A stretch of DNA of 56,817 nucleotides from an uncultured Opitutia bacterium (GTDB taxonomy: Bacteria > Verrucomicrobiota > Verrucomicrobiia > Opitutales > UBA953): contig CAIYEN010000010.1 in NCBI GenBank assembly GCA_903925205.1, forward strand, positions 1 to 56,817, given 5' to 3'. A program made the position numbers and the translations under genes. This document shows, piece by piece, positions 52,217 to 56,817 of the stretch (position 1 is its first letter; each line of letters opens with the position of its first letter). The notes under the pieces are model-generated. The model did no database searches. It had not been told where the DNA came from and worked only from the letters and a program-made list of their open reading frames with translations.

Positions 52217-53284
52217 TTACTTCTTCGCCTTCTGCTTGGCCTTGTCGAAGGCGGCGTCGAACGCGACCTTGTTGGTCGGGAAGGCGAGTTTCTTGACGAA
52301 GGCGCAGGATTCGGTCGCGCCATGGAAACGGTCCATGCGGCCGTCTTCCCACTCGACGGAGAGCGGGCCAGCGTAGCCGACGTCATTAAGCGCAACAATG
52401 ACGTCCTCGAAGCGGATGTCGCCGCGGCCGACAGAGCGGAAGTCCCAGGCGCGACGGGCGTCGCAGAAATCGGTGTGGCCACCAAACACGCCGACGGTGC
52501 CGTCGCCGTGCCCCCACCAGACGTCCTTCATGTGGGCGTGGTGGATCTGCTTGCCGAAGGTGCGGATGAACTTCACGTAGTCGACCCCCTGGTAGCCAAG
52601 GTGGCTAGGGTCGTAATTAAAGCCGAAGCGCTTGTGGTTACCAACGGCCTCGAGGGCGCGCTGGGCCGAAGCGATGTCGAAGGCGATTTCGGTCGGGTGC
52701 ACTTCGAGCGCGAAGTAGACGTCCTGTTTTTCAAAGGCCGCTAGGATAGGCTGCCAGCGCTTAGCGAAGTCATCATAACCCTTCTGGAGGAAAGCCTGAT
52801 TGGTGGGCGGGAAGGCGTAGAGCGCGTGCCAGATGGAAGAACCCGTGAAGCCGTTCACGACGACCTTGCCAGAACCCTTCGGCTTCTTGGCCATGTAGGC
52901 CTTACCCGCATTGAAGAACTTACGGGCGGCTTCGGCGGTCAGCGCCATTTCCTTGGCGGCACGCTGACGGACGCCTTCGGGCTTACCATCACCCCACACG
53001 TGCGCGGGCAGGATAGACTTATGACGTTCGTCGATGTTGTCGCAGGTGGCCTGGCCGACGAGGTGCGAAGAAATCGCCCAGCAACCGAGGTCGTGCTCGG
53101 CGAGCAGCGCCCAGACGGATTCGATGTAACCCTTTTCCTTCACGGCGCGCGTGACATCGAAGTGATCGCCCCAGCAGGCGAGCTCGACGCCTTCGTAGCC
53201 CATGGCTTTGACCTTGGGGAGGAGTTCGGCGATGGGGAGGTCGGCCCACTGGCCGGTGAAGAGAGTAACGGGGCGTTGGGACAT
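52217..53284 (-). CDS. Sugar phosphate isomerase/epimerase (xylose isomerase-like TIM barrel)
   Basis: 355 residues. The TIM barrel of the AP endonuclease 2 / IolE-IolI superfamily is marked by metal-ligand segments: [13 protein letters not shown] (Glu), [15 protein letters not shown] (Asp, His), [12 protein letters not shown] (His) and [13 protein letters not shown] (Glu). Such enzymes isomerise or epimerise sugars and inositols in the cytoplasm. Position between xylB and two Gfo/Idh dehydrogenases suggests a shared catabolic route. The reaction cannot be given more precisely. Confidence 0.9.
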   Translation of the reverse strand: MSQRPVTLFTGQWADLPIAELLPKVKAMGYEGVELACWGDHFDVTRAVKEKGYIESVWALLAEHDLGCWAISSHLVGQATCDNIDERHKSILPAHVWGDGKPEGVRQRAAKEMALTAEAARKFFNAGKAYMAKKPKGSGKVVVNGFTGSSIWHALYAFPPTNQAFLQKGYDDFAKRWQPILAAFEKQDVYFALEVHPTEIAFDIASAQRALEAVGNHKRFGFNYDPSHLGYQGVDYVKFIRTFGKQIHHAHMKDVWWGHGDGTVGVFGGHTDFCDARRAWDFRSVGRGDIRFEDVIVALNDVGYAGPLSVEWEDGRMDRFHGATESCAFVKKLAFPTNKVAFDAAFDKAKQKAKK

Positions 53285-53366
53285 GGCAGGAGGGATTGGG
53301 GACCTATGAGTCAGCCAATCGCACCGCTTTGTTCAAGCGGGCAATGCAGGAAACCGCTCGAAACCG

Positions 53367-54896
53367 CTACTTGGCTAAGGCCTGGGCAAGCTCGGCCTCC
53401 AAGGCATCGTAAGCCCCGCGTAGGCTAACATCGGGCGAGACCTGCCCCGGCGCGGGCGCACAGAAAACGGCCTCTAAATCCGCCATTTTCGCACCGCAAG
53501 CCGCATGGGCCGCCCGTAAGGCGGCACCGAGGGCGGCGGAGTCGGAGACGGCCAAACGGAGCACGGGCGCACCGAAAACATCGGCGAAAATCTTCGCAAC
53601 GGAGGGATTCTCGGAGGCCCCACCCGTCAAAAGGAGGTGCGTCGTCGGTGTACCCACCCAGCGGCTATGCAGGCGGAGGCTCAAGGCTTGGCCTTCGACC
53701 GCGGCGCGCGGCAACGTGGCCAACGTGGTTGGGGCACCCAAAGCGATCCGACCGGCGGCCCGGCGCGGCGTGATTTCGGTTGCTTCCATGGGCAGGACGG
53801 CTGCTCGGGCGGCGGGGGCGACCTCGACAGCGGCGGAGAAGGCAGCCCAGTCAGCGAGCCCACATTCGCGGCGAATCGCTTCGCGGGCGAGCGAACCGTT
53901 GCGAACGCAAATCAGGCTCATGCTGCCGCCTTGCGGGTTGCCGAAAGCATGGCCGAGGCCAGCGCCGTCGGTGCGGATGCCTTCGATAGCCGCGAAGAGC
54001 GTGTCGCTCGTGCCGAGACTGATGACGACCTTGCCCGGCTTGGAAGCACCCATGCCGACGAGGCTGGACGGGTTGTCGCCGGTGCCGATGACGACCTGAC
54101 ATTGGGGCGAGAAGCCGTAGCGGTTAACGAAGTATGCAGCGATCGAACCTGCGACCGTGGCACCAGGACGGACGGGCGGGAGCTTTTCGGCGAGGCCCGG
54201 GGCAGTGGCATTCAGCGCGGCCGGTGACCAAGCCCCTTGGCGGATATCCATTAAGTTCATACCCGCGCCATCGCCCGTATCAATGGCCGCATCCTTGCCG
54301 GCGAGCACCGAAGCAAAGAACGACGAGACCAAATGAATCCGCCGCGTGCGGGCCCAACCGGCCGCATCCGACTTATAGAAACGACGGATTTGTGGGCCCG
54401 TGAACCGGGGCGTCGCCACGCTACCCGTCAGGTCGCAGACGGCCTGGTCGCCGCCCAGCGTGGCTGCGATTTCGGCGCACTCCGCGGTCGTCGAAGAATC
54501 CATCCAGATTGGCGAACTCGCGCGTGCGAGCACGGACTGGAACTTGGCGGATAAAGCCGTGGCGCGGTCACCATCTGCTAAGGCGGTGGCGTACCCCTCG
54601 GCGAGATACACGCTCCCGTGCTGTTGCCCCGACACCGAGACGGCGTCGATCTGCGAGAGGTCGGTTAGTTTAGACAGACGGTCGAGTGCGAGCTCCAACC
54701 CATCTAACCACAGCAAAGGGTCCGCGTGGACGACGCCCCCCTGCCCGCCGGGCAGGAAACCTTCGGGATGTCCCCGGCCCGGGAAGTCGGGACCAAAACC
54801 CGCGCGGGCACGGGCCAAGGTCTTACCGGCTTGCGTGTCGAGCACGAGCGCCGTGGCGCTCTGCGTAGACAAGTCCAGCCCGAGGACAATCGCCAT
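53367..54896 (-). CDS. xylB: Xylulokinase (FGGY family)
   Basis: 509 residues with the two-domain FGGY kinase fold. The N-terminal phosphate-binding loop GLDLSTQSATALVLD, the substrate region SVSGQQHGSVYL and WMDSSTTAECAEIA, the catalytic-base region DTGDGAGMNLMDIR, and the ATP-domain segments VIGTGDNPSSLVGMG, VISLGTSDTLF and LTGGASENPSVAKI identify it. It phosphorylates D-xylulose to xylulose 5-phosphate for the pentose phosphate pathway. It begins six bases after xylA. Confidence 0.95.
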   Translation of the reverse strand: MAIVLGLDLSTQSATALVLDTQAGKTLARARAGFGPDFPGRGHPEGFLPGGQGGVVHADPLLWLDGLELALDRLSKLTDLSQIDAVSVSGQQHGSVYLAEGYATALADGDRATALSAKFQSVLARASSPIWMDSSTTAECAEIAATLGGDQAVCDLTGSVATPRFTGPQIRRFYKSDAAGWARTRRIHLVSSFFASVLAGKDAAIDTGDGAGMNLMDIRQGAWSPAALNATAPGLAEKLPPVRPGATVAGSIAAYFVNRYGFSPQCQVVIGTGDNPSSLVGMGASKPGKVVISLGTSDTLFAAIEGIRTDGAGLGHAFGNPQGGSMSLICVRNGSLAREAIRRECGLADWAAFSAAVEVAPAARAAVLPMEATEITPRRAAGRIALGAPTTLATLPRAAVEGQALSLRLHSRWVGTPTTHLLLTGGASENPSVAKIFADVFGAPVLRLAVSDSAALGAALRAAHAACGAKMADLEAVFCAPAPGQVSPDVSLRGAYDALEAELAQALAK

Positions 54897-54902
54897 AAGG
54901 TC

Positions 54903-56213
54903 TTAGCGGATGTACTCGTTGATGAGATTCTCGAGCAGCTCTTGGCGGCCGGAAGCGAGGCGCGGGGCCGGGATGCCTTGGGCGTAAGTGTCGAGCTGGG
55001 CGAGGGTGACCTTACCGGACTCGACCTTTTTGCCGATGCCGGAGTCCCAGGAAGCGTAACGGTTCGCAACGAACTTATCCATCTTGCCGTCTTGGACGAT
55101 TGCATGGGCGATTTTGAGGCCGCGGGCGAAGGCGTCCATACCACCGATGTGGGCGTGGAAGAGGTCGACCGGCTCGTGCGATTCGCGCCGACGCTTGGCA
55201 TCGAAGTTGAGCCCGCCCTTGGTGAAGCCACCCATCTTGAGGATGCGCAGCATGATATTCGTCGTGAGGTAAAGGTCGGTCGGGAACTGGTCGGTATCCC
55301 AGCCCAAGAGCGTATCGCCACGGTTGGCATCGACCGAACCAAGGGCGTTCGAGCCCATCGCGACTTCCATCTCATGCTCCATCGTGTGACCAGCGAGCGT
55401 GGCGTGGTTGGTCTCGAGGTTCAGCTTGAAGTGCTTCAGGAGGCCGTATTCACGGAGGAAGTTAAGGCAGGCGGCGGCGTCGGAATCGTACTGGTGCGTC
55501 GAGGGTTCGCGCGGCTTCGGCTCAATCAGGAACTGGCCCTTGAAGCCGATCTTCTTGGCGTGATCGACCGCGAGGTGTAAGAGCGCGGCAAGGTGGTCGA
55601 GCTCACGCTTCATGTCGGTGTTGATCAGCGTGGCGTAGCCTTCGCGGCCACCCCAGAAGACGTAACCTTCGCCGCCGAGGGCCTTGGTGGCCTCCAGCGC
55701 GTGCCGGACCTGGCTGGCGCCATAGGCGAAGACATCGGCGTTGGGCGAGGTGCCCGCACCCTGCGCATAGCGCGGATGAGAGAAGAGACAGGCGGTCCCC
55801 CAGAGGAGCTTCTTGCCCGTGCCCTTCTGGAAGGCCTTCAGCTCCTGCGTGACACGAGCGAGGTTCGCGTGCGTCTCAGCGAGGGTCTTCCCTTCCGGCG
55901 CGATATCGCGGTCGTGGAAGCAGTAGAAGTCGATCTGGCACTTCTGGAGGAACTCAAAGAACACCGGCACCCGGTGGAGGGCGTTGTCGAGGGAATCCGA
56001 ACCGTCATCCCAAGGCATGAGGGCCGTGCCGGCGCCGAACGGGTCGGAGAGGCTATTGCGCATCACATGCCAGTAGGCCGCGGCGAAGCGCATGTGGTCC
56101 TTCATCTTCTTCCCGCCGATTTTCTCGTCGGGATTGTAGTGCTTGAAGGCGAACGGGTTCTTGGACTTCGGTCCTTCGAACTGAATGACCGGAACGTTAG
56201 GGAAGTGCGACAT
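54903..56213 (-). CDS. xylA: Xylose isomerase
   Basis: 436 residues, the long (class II) form. It turns D-xylose into D-xylulose. Signatures: [13 protein letters not shown] with the catalytic His, [32 protein letters not shown] with metal-binding Glu and Lys, and [18 protein letters not shown] with metal-binding Asp residues. It is the first gene of the sugar operon and its upstream gap (56214-56385) is shared with divergent panC. No Shine-Dalgarno sequence is visible before the ATG. Confidence 0.97.
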   Translation of the reverse strand: MSHFPNVPVIQFEGPKSKNPFAFKHYNPDEKIGGKKMKDHMRFAAAYWHVMRNSLSDPFGAGTALMPWDDGSDSLDNALHRVPVFFEFLQKCQIDFYCFHDRDIAPEGKTLAETHANLARVTQELKAFQKGTGKKLLWGTACLFSHPRYAQGAGTSPNADVFAYGASQVRHALEATKALGGEGYVFWGGREGYATLINTDMKRELDHLAALLHLAVDHAKKIGFKGQFLIEPKPREPSTHQYDSDAAACLNFLREYGLLKHFKLNLETNHATLAGHTMEHEMEVAMGSNALGSVDANRGDTLLGWDTDQFPTDLYLTTNIMLRILKMGGFTKGGLNFDAKRRRESHEPVDLFHAHIGGMDAFARGLKIAHAIVQDGKMDKFVANRYASWDSGIGKKVESGKVTLAQLDTYAQGIPAPRLASGRQELLENLINEYIR

Positions 56214-56385
56214 AGCGTTAATGAGCGATTTCCGACTTTGGGATTCGGGGGCGGACTGCCAAGAGGGTATTTTCGATAAAAGAATAAAAGTGTTCGTTTG
56301 GTATTAATACGACCTCGGGCGGCGCTTGGCCGGGTCCAAATAACTGCGCCTTGCACCCCCTGCCCCGCGCCCTAGCCTGCCCGTG
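56214..56385. promoter_or_regulatory. Divergent promoter gap between xylA and panC
   Basis: The middle (56268-56312) is clearly AT-richer than its surroundings and contains TATTTTCGATAAAAGAATAA and TATTAAT, plausible -10/-35 elements for both directions. No clear sugar-regulator operator could be made out. Confidence 0.4.
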
Positions 56386-56817
56386 ATGCAGGTCGTCCAA
56401 ACCATCCCTGAGCTCCGGGCCGCCGTGGCCCAAGTCCGCGCCGCCGGTAAGTCCGTCGGGTTTGTCCCGACCATGGGCTGCTTGCATGCAGGCCACCTCG
56501 CTTTGGTCACCCGGGCCCGCCAAGAGGCAACCTATACCGTGGTCTCGATCTTTGTGAATCCGACCCAGTTCGGCCCGAACGAAGACTTCTCGCGCTACCC
56601 GCGGACCTTCGAGGCGGATCGGGCCGCCTGCGAAAGCGCGGGGGCTGACCTCATCTTCGCCCCGACGCCCGCCGACTTCTACCCCGCCGGCGCCGCCACT
56701 TGGGTCGACGTCGCCGGCCTCTCCGCTGGCCTCTGCGGCGAGTTCCGCCCCGGGCACTTCCGTGGGGTCGCCACGGTCGTCGCCATGCTCTTTAACGCCG
56801 TTCAGGCCGACGTCGCC
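56386..56817 (+). CDS. panC: Pantothenate synthetase, N-terminal part (3' end outside window)
   Basis: 144 codons from the ATG at 56386 run off the end of the window without a stop. PanC joins pantoate and beta-alanine using ATP to make pantothenate. The N-terminal adenylylation domain is recognisable: [18 protein letters not shown] with the class I synthetase HxGH motif, [33 protein letters not shown] and the Arg-Pro-Gly-His-Phe-Arg-Gly substrate loop. Most PanC proteins are about 280 residues, so roughly half is present. It is divergent from xylA. Confidence 0.97.
   Translation, partial: MQVVQTIPELRAAVAQVRAAGKSVGFVPTMGCLHAGHLALVTRARQEATYTVVSIFVNPTQFGPNEDFSRYPRTFEADRAACESAGADLIFAPTPADFYPAGAATWVDVAGLSAGLCGEFRPGHFRGVATVVAMLFNAVQADVA

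Noticed and set aside
52194-52352. Upstream extension of the first Gfo/Idh gene
   Set aside because: It would overlap the TIM-barrel gene; the ATG at 52193 begins right at the dinucleotide-binding strand.

Overview
The window looks like ordinary chromosome from a GC-rich member of the Verrucomicrobiota, probably an Opitutae-type bacterium. Supporting signs are an LL-diaminopimelate aminotransferase, a Bacteroides/PVC-style sialic acid cluster, sialate O-acetylesterase, Gfo/Idh oxidoreductases beside xylose genes, and many starts without a clear Shine-Dalgarno sequence. The lineage is inferred; no 16S rRNA is present. I see no rRNA, CRISPR array, insertion sequence or prophage. Five tRNA genes are present: Leu-CAA, Asn-GTT, Val-GAC, Arg-CCT and Phe-GAA.

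Layout. 1-4 kb: 3' end of an HU gene, tRNA-Leu, small hypothetical genes including a lone integrase-type DNA-binding domain, a CAP-domain protein and an outer-membrane-type protein. 4-7 kb: two ammonium transporters, each with a near-perfect sigma-54 promoter at the same distance from its ATG. 7-9.5 kb: a MerR-like regulator and a von Willebrand A protein that share an upstream motif. 9.5-14.7 kb: a giant AsmA-like protein followed by an iron/cobalamin-type ABC permease and ATPase. 14.7-16.5 kb (minus strand): tRNA-Asn, a 39-residue basic protein, a lipoprotein and an OGG1-type glycosylase.

16.6-25.4 kb is a sialic acid scavenging locus. The plus-strand operon encodes two NanM-like kelch proteins (one without and one with a signal peptide), an MFS transporter, N-acetylneuraminate lyase, a secreted sialidase and a secreted sialate O-acetylesterase. 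An N-acylglucosamine 2-epimerase lies convergent to it. Together these could free, de-acetylate, mutarotate, import and cleave sialic acid, then turn ManNAc into GlcNAc.

25.4-41 kb holds a phosphoesterase, a hydrolase, enolase, pyrE-yidC-yebC-nudix, a formylglycine-generating enzyme, and a minus-strand run of TerC, MsbA-like exporter, GT9 glycosyltransferase, FAD oxidoreductase and MFS transporter. 41-50 kb holds tRNA-Arg, an NlpC/P60-like protein, a structured-looking gap of about 0.6 kb, an NYN-LOTUS RNA-binding protein, an esterase, citramalate synthase, tRNA-Phe, DapL and TspO. 50-56.2 kb is a five-gene xylose-type sugar operon. The window ends inside panC.

The strongest unlisted signal is a 27-codon leader peptide at 46925-47008 (minus). 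It has six isoleucine codons among eight near its end and lies directly upstream of citramalate synthase, which makes precursor for isoleucine. This is an isoleucine attenuator, but with a C-rich tract in place of a U-tract terminator.
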